This document shows positions 23,852 through 33,473 of a stretch of 64,000 bases of DNA, one piece after another. The DNA is from Phytophthora quininea (lineage: Eukaryota > Oomycota > Peronosporomycetes > Peronosporales > Peronosporaceae). The stretch spans positions 124,001 to 188,000 of the forward strand of contig JAAVTG010000588.1 in assembly GCA_011947345.1 (NCBI GenBank), in the 5' to 3' direction. The first letter of the stretch is position 1. The number at the start of each line of letters is the position of its first letter. A model generated the notes under the pieces. The model saw only the letters and a list, made by a program, of their open reading frames with translations. It made no database searches and was not told the DNA's origin. The position numbers and the translations under genes were made by a program.

Positions 23852-25269
23852 CAGCGTCACTTCTGTTTGTTGTCCAGATTTCGACTGGCACTCGCCTGTT
23901 CCAGAGTCCTTGTAGTCATGTTTACATTGTTCATCACTTAAATCCTCACTCTTAAGTCTACTGAGCTTGTGAGCATGCCCATTAAATTGCTCAACATTCA
24001 ATGGGCTTACTCGTTTGACGACGGAGGGATATTTGCACGCAACTCGCCGTCATTCACAACCAATCGCTCCAGTAGTGCATATATCTTCTGGTTCAGATCT
24101 ATCTCAGGCGAGCTGGTCGGCCTTTTGTCAGGAAACTTAATCCAGCAGTCGTCTTCCTTGTGATAACCTCGTTTGCAGAACGAGCACTTTGCCGTGACTC
24201 GCGGGGTGCGTTGTCCACCATCGCTGGACTTGCTCGCAGCGTTCGGTGTCTGTCTGTTTTTGTTGTGAAGACGCGTTTCCACCTCTACTGCCTTTCCCCT
24301 TATTCTTCGCCGTACCTGCCGTGTTTGCTGGGTTTGACCTGTCTTTCAGCTCCCATTCCATGAAGTCCTCCTGAATTGGCTTGTCCAGATTAAGAGATTT
24401 CTTTCGAAGAATCTCTCTTTTCATGTTGGAGTCTGACAGCCCATTTAAGAACAGGTTCATAGCTGTGAGATTATTCACTTGAGCTATCCTATCCAGTTCA
24501 CGAAACTTGCTCACGTAGCCTGCGTAGCCACCTGTTTGCTTGATGGTCAACAGCCTGCCCCGAATCTTGTCTTTGAAGTTTGGCTCTTTGAACTCGATGC
24601 ACATCGCTTCCTTCATGGCACTCCACGCCTTGGTCGTCGATGGATCAGTCATGAAGCGCTGGTAACAGATCAATGCCTGCAACTGCACGCATTGACCGAG
24701 CTCTCGACCTAAAGGTCATCGTGGTCTTCCAGAAGATATCCTTTGGTCCTGTAGTACGACTCAAACTGGAATATGAAACTATCCAGCTTGATGCCATTGA
24801 TTTCTCCAGCGAAAACAGAGGGCTTTGCGTCCATTCTGCGTAGATGGAGCTCTCGATGCGCACTGGTTGCACTAGCGCGTGCCGCTACATTATCTCCAGT
24901 GGACGATGTCGTAGTCTGGGGCGCGAACGGCGTTGGTGTTGCTGTTGCAGCGGGAGCTTGATGAGACGACCCTCGTGCGAGACGCTCGGCTTCCTGGGCA
25001 ACTTGCTGAACTTGGCTTATTCCTTGAACCAATCCAGCTATGGATTGTCTAAGGTCAGACATCTCCACACTGATACTTGTAGCCATGTTGTTAATGGTCA
25101 AGTTGATACTGCCGGAGAGAGCTCGGAATTTGTCACGAGTCTCGTCCAGACTTGCTTCCAGCCTGTCAATGCGCTGGTGTTCGGCGCTGCCGCGATCGCC
25201 GTCCAGTTGCTGTCGTTCCGGAGCAGTGTCACTACGAAGCACGCACCGCACAGTACTTCTTGTCTGCAT
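23852..25269 (-). pseudogene. Element 2 gag with CCHC zinc knuckle
   Basis: ATG at 25267-25269 (MQTRSTVRCVLRS) lies 18 bp inside the right LTR boundary. A coiled-coil N-terminal half is followed by a capsid-like region (MDAKPSVFAGEINGIKLDSF; WSAMKEAMCIEFKEPNFKDK; NLFLNGLSDSNMK) and a zinc knuckle CSFCKRGYHKEDDC. Frame changes near 24700 and 24260. The tail (to about 23852) runs to the solo LTR. Confidence 0.85.
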
Positions 25270-25286
25270 CGTTCTAAGTTCTACTA

Positions 25287-25650
25287 TGTCACAATCTTCG
25301 AGTCCTCGAAGGACTAGAAGACTGGAGTTGGTAGCACTTAGGCAGAGGAAACGGTTGTGGAAGCTTCTACCACTTTGTTCAAACGTCCGAGGTCTTCTCC
25401 CGAGATCGCTGAAGTGAGTAGAGTCTGCTTGGCCAGAGCAGGTCGACTTGATTATTTTGTTATCGATTCCGGAGTGAGCTCTCGAGCTCACTCCACCAAC
25501 CTTCTACGAGCCTGTTAAAAACATACATTCCTAGTCAACTTGCCGTCCTCGAGCCTTTAAATGTCCTTTCACTGCTGTGCTGGCTCGAGGTCGAAGCTCT
25601 CTTGCAACCTTTAGTCGCACGCCCACGAGTTCCTGCAGAAACTCGTGACA
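25287..25650 (-). repeat. 5' LTR of element 2 (right copy)
   Basis: 364 bp, differs from the left copy only by a 2-bp TC insertion in an AGCTCTCGAGCT palindromic spot. Followed by GGCGT target duplication. Confidence 0.95.
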
Positions 25651-26473
25651 GGCGTCGAACCAAAATCAAGGTGAGTAAACAGCAATTTTCATCGATAGTA
25701 GAAACATTTCTATCGACTTGTTGTCAGATGATGGAGAAGATGCTTGGTATGAAGAGGGGCCAGAGGTTTGACGCCATTGATTCCGACTACGCAATTCGAG
25801 GGCTTCACCATTTGCTGTGCAGTACCGACGAACTTTACACGACGATCGATCACCAGTTTGCGATCAAAGGGATCGACGCAATTGCTTGTCCTGGTCGAAT
25901 GCGAAACGCGAATCGATTCGCGATGAACGACGTCGTGCTAGAGACTTTGGAGAAGCGGTTGGTGCCTTTGATGCCAATTTGACGGAGCGTGCCGTGTGGT
26001 CCTCACTCGAGCAGCTTGGGCTGGGCAACAAGTTAAAATGCGTGAAAGACATTAACGGGTACGTCGACCAGCACTTCGAACACCAGCACAAGACAGACGA
26101 CAGTGTATTAATGAGTTACTTGTCCGCAACTTTAGGGTATTCATCCCTGCCTACTTTCCACGTCAATAAGGTCGTGCGCAAGCACACCGAAGTGGATCGG
26201 ACGGTCTTCATCTGCCAAATGATCTTCGAGCCCAAGTGGAAGAAGATCGAGACTGGAACTGCCGTGCAATGTACACTGCAGATGATGGTGAAGACCGACG
26301 AATGAATTACGACACGAGTTGACAGTCATTTATGCGTAGTCTGCCAGGCTTTGCCGAACGCTGACTTTCAAACACCAACGACGGTGGGCTTTACTATCAC
26401 AGTTTGGGATGAAATGATGGCGAATGGGTTTGGAGACATGGAGAGCAGTTTACTGGATCAAAGCCGTCACTAA

Positions 26474-27020
26474 ATTGACAATTAATTGAGGGAAGAAGAA
26501 AAAAATTCCTCCTCAATGAGCGTTGTCAAGCAGAATTCGAGTAGACGGCGCTCATGTTTGAATTCAACACGACCACATTCTTCATCGCGGCCTCATAGAA
26601 TTACTGTGACCAAACAACTCGTCGCAGTAAACCACGCCGCTTTTAATTTGTCCTCTGGAAAGTCGGCAACGAAATCTACTTGTTGGAAGTCGGCCAATAG
26701 GCGCAAACCTGGCTACTGATTCGTCAGAAGCATTGCTTTCTTTCAGGAATTCGACGCCACTGAACCGCCGAGTATGAGTGTGGCAACTGGAATTCTACAA
26801 GGCGATCATGTCGTACGGCTTCATTGTGACGGTTGAAATCGACGGTGTTTTGGCGTCGCGTGGGTTTGTTTTTCACGATCTATGCTGAGAGAGCTGAGAG
26901 AGCCACTTGCAGAAACACGTGAACTCCGAAGTAGTTTGCGATGGTGTTTAATTCGACCATCTTCGCGTCTGGGCGTAGTCTATGGTGATTTTGAGGACCA
27001 CACAGTTTTGCTCCACCATT
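26474..27020. other. Interval between the broken M96-like gene and element X
   Basis: No confident gene. On the + strand around 26787-26885 a short frame (LEFYKAIMSYGFIVTVEIDG) looks like coding sequence but is flanked by stops; it is either a gene fragment or chance. Confidence 0.4.
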
Positions 27021-27377
27021 GGGCGCCTTCCATAACTATTATTAAACCGTTTTATGCAACCCTAACCCGATCATTAAAAGTCGCATTAAACGACACTCAT
27101 TAAACGGCTATTTTGATCGCCTATGTGCTTAATGTGATCAAACCGTCAGCGTTTTTATGTTTTATTTTAATGTTTTATGCGTCCCTCAGAGGGCAACTTC
27201 AACGCCCATATCCAGCAACCGATTTGAATCCGAGATCTTCTGGAGACGCAAAAGCCCGCGCTTTTGGGTCTTGCTGTCACTTTCGAACTCGCAGCACCAG
27301 CGAGAGAACAGACTGCAGTGTAAGTCTTCAGTGGGAGTTTGGTAGTGAGTTCTAATGAAGCGTTTTGTGTCAGAAGC

Positions 27378-28544
27378 ATGACCCAACACAACGAACGCAA
27401 GAGGCAGCACAGCGAGGCCAACGTCCGTGACGACTCGGGCAGCGATACGCCCAGGAAGCGTTCCAAGATTGCCAAGGTCGACGCCGTCGAGACGACGTCG
27501 AGCCCACCAGCACCGACTGCGAAGACGAAGGGGTCAAGTGCAGAGGCGATGCCCGTGGGGATAAGGCCGCACGCGCACTCGGGGCCAGCTCCTCGTGAGC
27601 TGCAACAGCTCCGTAAGGGCACCGACGAAGTCACGCCTGATGCTGTCCGTGACACCGGCTGCGAAAAGAAGCGCGCCACATCAACCAATTCCTACACGCC
27701 CACGTACGCGTCGTGCTCGACCCAATCTGATTACCCGTCGGACGGCACACGGCGGCTCTCACAGTGTAGCAGCCAGCCTGGTGAGGGTTTTTCAACGCCG
27801 CGTCCACTACAAGACGGCGAGCGCAGCTCGCAGGAAACTCTGACCCAGTCTCCACGAACAACTTCTTAAGGCGCTATTCGCCAGTTGCCATCTCCAACTA
27901 CGTCGCTAAAGCCAGCTGCATGGCCAATGTTTGTCGACTTCATCTCCAAGCATCGCAACCCAAGCAATTGGGCGTTCCAGGACGTTCCTGTTGAGGGAAG
28001 GTGTGTGTGCTCGCAGAGATGCAGTGCCCTCACGTGCAAGAACGCCTTGGCAAACGGGTTCTGCAGGTCCGACAATTATGCCTTCAAGGTGGACTGTGGG
28101 AACTCGCTTCATGAGAACCCCAACCTTGTCCTCAGTTGCAGCCCTTCCACCGGCGAGTACGCCATTGTCACTTCGGGTCTCATTCCCGAGGCCGAAGTTG
28201 TGGGCGAGTACTTCGGCCGTCTGCTGGAGCTCGAAGATGTGGCAAGCCGTGCGGCCACTGACAACGGGTACAGGATGCTGCTGGCAACGCGCTCGACTGA
28301 AGGGAAGAGCCTCGGCATCGACGCGCTGTGGTGCGGTGGGAAAATGAGGGTTCTGAATCACCACTGTGATCCCAACTGCCGCTTTTAAGAGGTCCAGATC
28401 GGAGACCAGCTGACTGTAGTCGCCGTTGCACTGCGCGCTGTGCTGCCGGGAGAGGAGACAACGGTCTCGTGCGGCGACCAGCTCTGGTTTATTTGCCGCT
28501 GTGGATGGTGGGGGTACCAGCACCGCCACCTGCAGCACCTGTAG
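27378..28544 (+). pseudogene. SET-domain lysine methyltransferase-like protein with two in-frame stops
   Basis: One frame is maintained from ATG 27378 to TAG 28542-28544 apart from TAA at 27867 and TAA at 28386. The N-terminal half is low-complexity and basic. Then comes a Cys-rich pre-SET-like stretch (CVCSQRCSALTCKNALANGF) and the SET core: EVVGEYFGRLLELED, DALWCGGKMRVLNHHCDPNC (the NHxCxPN substrate/SAM loop), EETTVSCGDQLWFICRCG with post-SET cysteines. The family transfers methyl groups from SAM to lysines, usually on histones. Both stops would be explained by a C-to-T change in CAA. It sits next to a SANT protein and a Harbinger transposase. No frameshift over 1.1 kb argues for recent decay. 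Confidence 0.8.
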
Positions 28545-28827
28545 GACGGAGTCGCCGAGTGTGGAGCAAAACACTTGCTTGTTGTATCGCGAGGTGCGGT
28601 GCATATTACCTGAAAATTGTAGGGAGAGAGGTCGATACGAAACCTAAGCAAATTGACTTGTGTTATTCAAAATCCTACTGGAAAGGGGGAGAAGATGAGA
28701 AGGGTGAGCTATCAGCAGCTTAGGCTTTGTTCTTCTGGTTCTAACGAGTGTGTGCTTCTTTTGCTTTATTGCTTAAGGGGAGAGCAGTCGAATACCACAA
28801 CTACACCAAGCATGAGATCGTCATGCC

Positions 28828-30283
28828 GTGTCTTGTTGTCCAGCAGCTGAACCACTAGGCTCGAAGCAGTGGGCGCGTGTCAAAGAAGTATTTGACATGG
28901 GCCGCCCGCGAACGTGGCAAGACCGCGGCGCTGGATCGCTTAAACGCAAGTTTAAAGAGGTCGCAGCCACTCTGAAGCCGACAGGTACGACTGCTGTCCC
29001 CACACACATTGCGCTGGCGCAGCAGGTGCAAAAGAGGTGGACGAGGACACCTCGGTGCGGACTCTGGATGACGGACTAGACGACGGAAGGACGACGCCTC
29101 ATTGCTTCGACAGGTAGCCCCGTCTGTCAGACTCCAGGCCGACAAGACCATCAAGGAGATGAGGCGCGAGGAGAAGGAAAAGCGCGCGGCGAACCGTTTG
29201 GGACAGCAAGAGGATGAAGACAATGGCGGGAGTGCCGCCGGTTCGGACGATGAGGAGCTGGATTCGGATCGTTATGCATCGCTCGCTGAAGAGCATGAGG
29301 TGGACCATGTCTCGGCTTTTCCCCATGTGTCTGGTGTCATCCAGATGCGCGACGGCAGTGTAATCGACATGAGGGTGGCAGCAGAGCTGGGATTGTCCGA
29401 CTCGCAAGAGGGAGAAGAGGATCTCGAAGACAAAGGCGCTGAAGTGGCTACGGATGTTCGCGACGTCGGAAACAGCGCGAATACCGGGCGTCGTCGGGCT
29501 ACTGGCGAGGAGACATCGCGTCGAGCAACAAGAAGCAAGTCTGCCGAGCCGCGGACCCCACGTCGACACGAAAGGCAGCCGATCAGCCGAAATAGTCCAA
29601 ACCCGCGTGCAGTAACACCGTGACGAGTCCGTCGCGAACTCCGCTAAAGCGTAACCCTGCGAGGACCGCTGCGGACGAACGAGAGCAAAAATCGAATCCC
29701 AAAATCAACCATGTCGGCGCGATTGGGCGGACAGGACCTTCGCGTTGTCCGCGATAATATCGCGCAGCGGGCGAAGATATCTTTAAGCGAGTCCATCGCA
29801 CAGTCGGTGGATAACACCTACACAAAAACCAAACGTGTTAGGACTGCACGCAAGCTGTCAGACTTGGAAAGGAGCCTATCGGCCGCGGAGAAGCAAGAAG
29901 CGTCGGGTCAAAGTGAGATAATGGAGCTGGTGTTGATGTTTAGGGAGGAAGCTGAAAGAAAGGCAGCAGTCGACGAAAAGCGCCGTCGTGAAGAGCGCGA
30001 AGACCGAGAAGCCGCAGAGCGCCGAGATCGTGAAGAGCGAGACCGCGTTCGACGCGAGGAGGCCGCTGCTGCCGCCGAGACGCAGCGTAAGCGAGAGTAG
30101 GATGAGGCCAAACAGGAACACGGGGAGCGACGCCGACTTGAGCTGATGAGGCTGGAGCAGTAGGACAGGGACCGCGAGGAGAGCCGCCGTCGCTATGAAG
30201 AGAGCATGCGGCTAGATCGAGAGAAGGCCAAAACCCGACATGAGCAGATGATGCTCATGTTCGCTGGCATTCACAAGAAGTAA
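28828..30283 (+). pseudogene. SANT/Myb-like plus coiled-coil protein of element X
   Basis: The N-terminal block KQWARVKEVFDM ... GSLKRKFKEVAATL has the spacing of the SANT/trihelix-like domain carried by the second protein of PIF/Harbinger transposons, which binds terminal repeats and recruits transposase. An acidic linker follows (EEKEKRAANRLGQQ; DDEELDSDRYASLAEEHEVD), then a long Arg/Glu coiled coil (29880-30280; EKRRREEREDREAAERRD). Frameshifts near 29045, 29610 and 29700; in-frame TAG at 30098 and 30161. The final stop is at 30281-30283. DNA-binding role is inference from family and context. Confidence 0.6.
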
Positions 30284-30339
30284 GAACACTCGAGCAGCAA
30301 GCAACTCATTAGGCTGTGAACACGATCAATTAACATTGT

Positions 30340-31711
30340 TTACAAATTGTCTTCAACTCCGTAAAAATACGTCGTACGGATCTGACTAATTTCTAACGAG
30401 CGAACTCGATAGTTCGACAGGCGGAACATGTTGTCAAGTCTCAGTGAGCGCTTTGTTTTGTCGGCTGGTAGTGGCAGAAGTAGACGCTTGTAAACTTTCT
30501 CGACAGATCCCATGCCCCATTCTGCCGCTTGCCGAATCGATGTGATTGCACCGGACAATCGCTTCGCGGATGTACGGACCTACGGCACAAGTCGACTCAA
30601 ATCCCCATCTTTAAGCGGAGTGAGAATTCGGCCTGTCATTCGCCCGGAGCACGGGAAGGCACTGTCAGCTACCACACCAAACCTCATGTCCGGGCATAGT
30701 TCAGGGTCAAGCAGATTCTGCCGGAATTCAACGCAATTTTCGGCGTCATTCCAACTTCCAGGACAGTTATGACGAGCCCACACGATGAGACCGTCCGCCG
30801 CGAAGCACAGTGTCCCCGTCACAAACACCCCATGAAGCCAACCATTGTAGAACGCGTTTTGTACGTCGGGATCTGCAGGCTGATACACCTACGTTTAGAT
30901 CGTAAGTAGCTGTTAGTGTCAACAACATTTTAAAAAATGTTAGATTTTCATACCTTGAGGTTTTTACCGTCGATAAAGCTCAAGTGAACTGCAGCAAAGG
31001 TTCGCGCAGGTCCGTGAGCTTTGCAAGAGCCTGTTGCCGAGCGCCCGAGGGCCAGGTGATACGGGCTGGCCGGAAAGTTGCTAGGGCCTCACTGAGGGCC
31101 TCTTCAGCGGCATTCAACACCCGACTCATCGTCGACGGGGAACACCGAAGAAGGAGCATGCAGTCCGTGCGAAGTGGGAATCAACGTAGAATATCAACAC
31201 AATGCCAAGTGCCTGGTGCTTGTACGCAAGCCTCGGGGGCAACCTCCTTTTGGGCTGTAGCCAGGCAGGTGGTAGTACTGTGAGAAGTGGAGCAGCAGCT
31301 CTTGAAATGAGGACCTACAGCAAAACAGTGTAGTCCAGTGTAGTCTCTGCGTCAGTACTGCAACAAGTGTCAGTGTCTCCGGCGATCTTACCTGTCCAAG
31401 CTGGTGTAGTGGATGAAGTTCTCGTCGGTCCCTCCACGCCAAAGCTGCATCCAGTCAGCGTCGAGTGGATCTGGCAGGCAGTCCACCGTCGTGTAGTGCC
31501 GCACGCGATTCAATCGACGCCGCTCATGGCGAATCATTTCTTTATGAAGCCTCCTGCGCAGCTCCTGGAGCTCTACTTTCGAGCGCTCTCGCCTAAGCGC
31601 GTGCGCGGACAGCACCAGCAGCACTGCAGTCTCATGCATGGAGCGCTGCCTGGTGTCTTGCAAATTTGAACTGGCGATCTTCGCGCCCTTCCAAGATCTC
31701 GACGGGTACAA
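30340..31711 (-). pseudogene. PIF/Harbinger-type transposase of element X
   Basis: Exons read from 31711 leftwards. A first intron ends GCTGTAG before SSFQELLLHFSQYYHLPG; a second (about 30887-30955, GTATGA..ACGTAG) joins SFIDGKNLK to VYQPADPDVQNAFYNGWLHG. Catalytic Asp in FIDGK and second Asp in GVVADSAFP; the third acidic position falls in the C-terminal part (SIRQAAEWGMGSVEKVYKRL). ARHNCPGSWNDAE is typical of DDE_Tnp_4 proteins. Several frame breaks between 31000 and 31250. In the family this enzyme cuts and rejoins element ends, making 3-bp duplications. Confidence 0.8.
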
Positions 31712-31906
31712 AAAGTGTCCCGTTCAAAGAGACCTGTAAACTACACGATCATATCAAAACGAGGCAGTTGAAGCCGATCAGATTAATGGCTTTTATCGCT
31801 GTTTTGGAAGGACTTCTACGCCGCGGGACCAGCGAGCTGATTTGACGAACCCTAACCCGAGCATTAGGGGTTTCAAAATTAGCATTTTGGCGGTAGATTT
31901 GTCCGC

Positions 31907-32027
31907 GGCCGATTTCCTGAAATCGGAGCATATTTCGGTACAAGTACCACTCCGATTTCGCGTTGTACCACTCCCTCTGCCGATTTCAAAAGCTATCAGC
32001 CCCAGGGCTGATAGCTTTTGAAATCGG
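31907..32027. repeat. Cluster of CCGATTTC palindromes upstream of the element Y transposase
   Basis: A perfect 23-bp inverted repeat with a 2-base loop spans 31980-32027 (arm starts CCGATTTCAAAAGC). A shorter palindrome CCGATTTC-CT-GAAATCGG lies at about 31909-31926, and another CCGATTTC occurs near 31952. The cluster ends 16 bp before the transposase ATG. Likely protein-binding sites or a hairpin in the 5' leader. Confidence 0.85.
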
Positions 32028-32042
32028 ACGATATTTGCAAAG

Positions 32043-33291
32043 ATGCCTCACACATCGGAGCGCAGTGAGATTCTGCACGCCTTGGGCGTAGCGTGCGCCT
32101 TCGCGCTGGCGGATGACGATGACGAGGCAACCGAGGAACTATGGAATCTCTTTCTCGCAGTTGCCACGAGCCGATATCTGTACGACCGCCCCCGTTCGCC
32201 GCATCGTGGGAGGGATTTTGCGACCATAATGGCACTCACAGACAAGGATTTCCGCCAGCTCACACGAGTGTCCAAAAGATCATTTACTGCTCTCCACGAC
32301 TACATCTATGACTGCGAGGTTTTCCACTCTGAGACGCCTAATGCCCCCACAAACAGCGACCTGTTTGCTTGCAACTTGCGGTCACCTTAACCCGTCTCGG
32401 TCAAAACGGCAACGGTGCAACCGTAGGAGAATTTCACCGGAACTTTGATATAGCGACTGGGTCAGTTGTACTCTACACATCTCGCGTTCTTCTAGCTCTC
32501 AAGGCAGTTCGAGCAAAGTGGATATCGTGGCCATCACGAGCTCGACGACGCGAGATTTCGGACGTACTGAGGACGGAAGGTTTTCCCGGTTGCGTGGGGT
32601 TTATTGATGGCACCACACTCCCGCTCGCGCAGAGGCCTGCAGTGGACGGCAGCAGTTATTGGGACAGGAAGAAAAGGTGAGTAGTGTCTAGCTGACCAAG
32701 TTATTGCGCTAACTTTTGTGTCAGGTATTCTGTGTCAATGCAGGTAGTTTGTGACAACGATAAAAGAATTATAGCAGTTCACTGCGGCTGCCCTGGCTCC
32801 TGTGCAGACTCAAATGTCTTCAAGCGGATGGCCCTCTTTCGAGAGCGTGATCGTTTCTTTGATCAAGGTGAATATCTTTTAACTGACTCGGCGTATCCGT
32901 TACTGCGAACCGTTCTTCCTGCGTACAAGTCACCGCTAGCAGATACACGCGACAACAGTGATTTTAACAACTTCTTGGCGATGTCTCGGGCGAGAAACGA
33001 ACATACAATTGGAGTACTAAAGGGCCGATGGTCCTCACTACGCGAACTTCGGAACCAGTTAAGATCCGAAGAAGAGATGAGTCATTTAATTGACTGGGCT
33101 ATAGGCTACTGTGTGCTGCATAATATGATGGCGCAGCTTGGTGATGCATGGAAGAAGATGTTTTGGAGCGTGATCTGGATGCCAATGCTGTTGATTTTAC
33201 GGAGCGAGAAGTAAGCGGGTCAATTCGTGAGTTCATCAAGCCAATTACACTTAGGACTCGGCGGCACATACACAGGCGCGGTCTCGCATAA
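32043..33291 (+). pseudogene. PIF/Harbinger-type transposase of element Y
   Basis: ATG 32043 opens MPHTSERSEILHALG. The helical N-terminal region contains FRQLTRVSKRSFTALHDYI. Catalytic residues: Asp in GFIDGTTLPLAQ, Asp in LLTDSAYPLL, Glu in RARNEHTIGVLKGRW. A 48-bp intron (32677-32724, GTGAGT..TGTCAG with a GCTAAC branch word) splits WDRKKR from YSVSMQVVCD. One missing base near 32355-32370 and another near 33150-33160 break the frame; the true C-terminus reads DLDANAVDFTERE... and stops at 33289-33291. Better preserved than the copy in element X. Confidence 0.88.
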
Positions 33292-33473
33292 CGTGAGGCT
33301 TGCGATCGTTGTCGTGTTCTTGTTTGAAGACTCTCGCCCAAATATGGCCCAGGAGGATTTGCCCGCGGCCAAGATGATGTTGTTGCAGCCCAAGATCAGT
33401 GCCAGTGAGGAGGTGTCCCCTGTCTTCGGCTCGCTCAGCTCTCCGTAGTCTGTACTCACAGTCGCGCGACGCC

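Larger units (their letters stand above)
16381..25655 (-). mobile_element. LTR retrotransposon 2, Ty3/Gypsy chromovirus, minus orientation, target duplication GGCGT
   Basis: LTRs 16386-16747 (362 bp) and 25287-25650 (364 bp) are identical except for a 2-bp TC indel. Both start TGTCACAA and end CGTGACA. GGCGT flanks at 16381-16385 and 25651-25655. Reading on the minus strand: gag, retropepsin, RT, RNase H, integrase, chromodomain. Between RNase H and integrase lies a decayed MULE (about 18170-21050); between gag and protease lies a diverged LTR of another family (about 23425-23851). It inserted about 230 coding bp downstream of element 1 in the same host gene. Confidence 0.95.
8942..26473 (+). 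pseudogene. M96 mating-specific-like gene split by two LTR retrotransposons
   Basis: Host coding blocks are 8942-9319, 16156-16385 and 25656-26473. Removing each element with one copy of its 5-bp duplication rejoins the reading frame exactly (SLKR to SYADQT; RILRR to RTKIK). The protein has an acidic N-terminus, then a bZIP-like basic/leucine-rich stretch (LALRRRA..., LQVQEARNLKRILRRR) and a C-terminal region (DELYTTIDHQFAIKGID; VVRKHTEVDRTVFICQM) like the oomycete M96 mating-specific/START-like family. A 57-bp segment after KIK has GTGAGT..TTGTCAG ends and may be an intron. Further damage: missing A in the run at 16305-16310, missing T near 25967, and an in-frame TGA at 26303-26305 with readable sequence continuing to a stop at 26471-26473. 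Start may instead be the ATG near 8990. Confidence 0.72.
27021..31815. mobile_element. PIF/Harbinger-like element X carrying SET and SANT proteins
   Basis: The left end at 27021 begins GGGCGCCTTCCATAAC. The proposed right end near 31813, read on the minus strand, has CCTTCCAAAACAGCGATAAAAGC, similar to the right end of element Y (CCTTCCACAACCGTTCTAAAAG). Inside: SET-domain gene and SANT/coiled-coil gene on +, Harbinger transposase on -, all pointing inwards. Subterminal AACCCTAACCCGATCATTA at 27059 recurs as AACCCTAACCCGAGCATTA at 31848. Boundaries and unity of the element are inference; the three coding blocks are direct observations. Confidence 0.5.

Noticed and set aside
27867..28388. Stop-codon reassignment or readthrough in the SET gene
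   Set aside because: Intact genes in the window end normally with TAA/TAG/TGA; simple nonsense mutation is enough.
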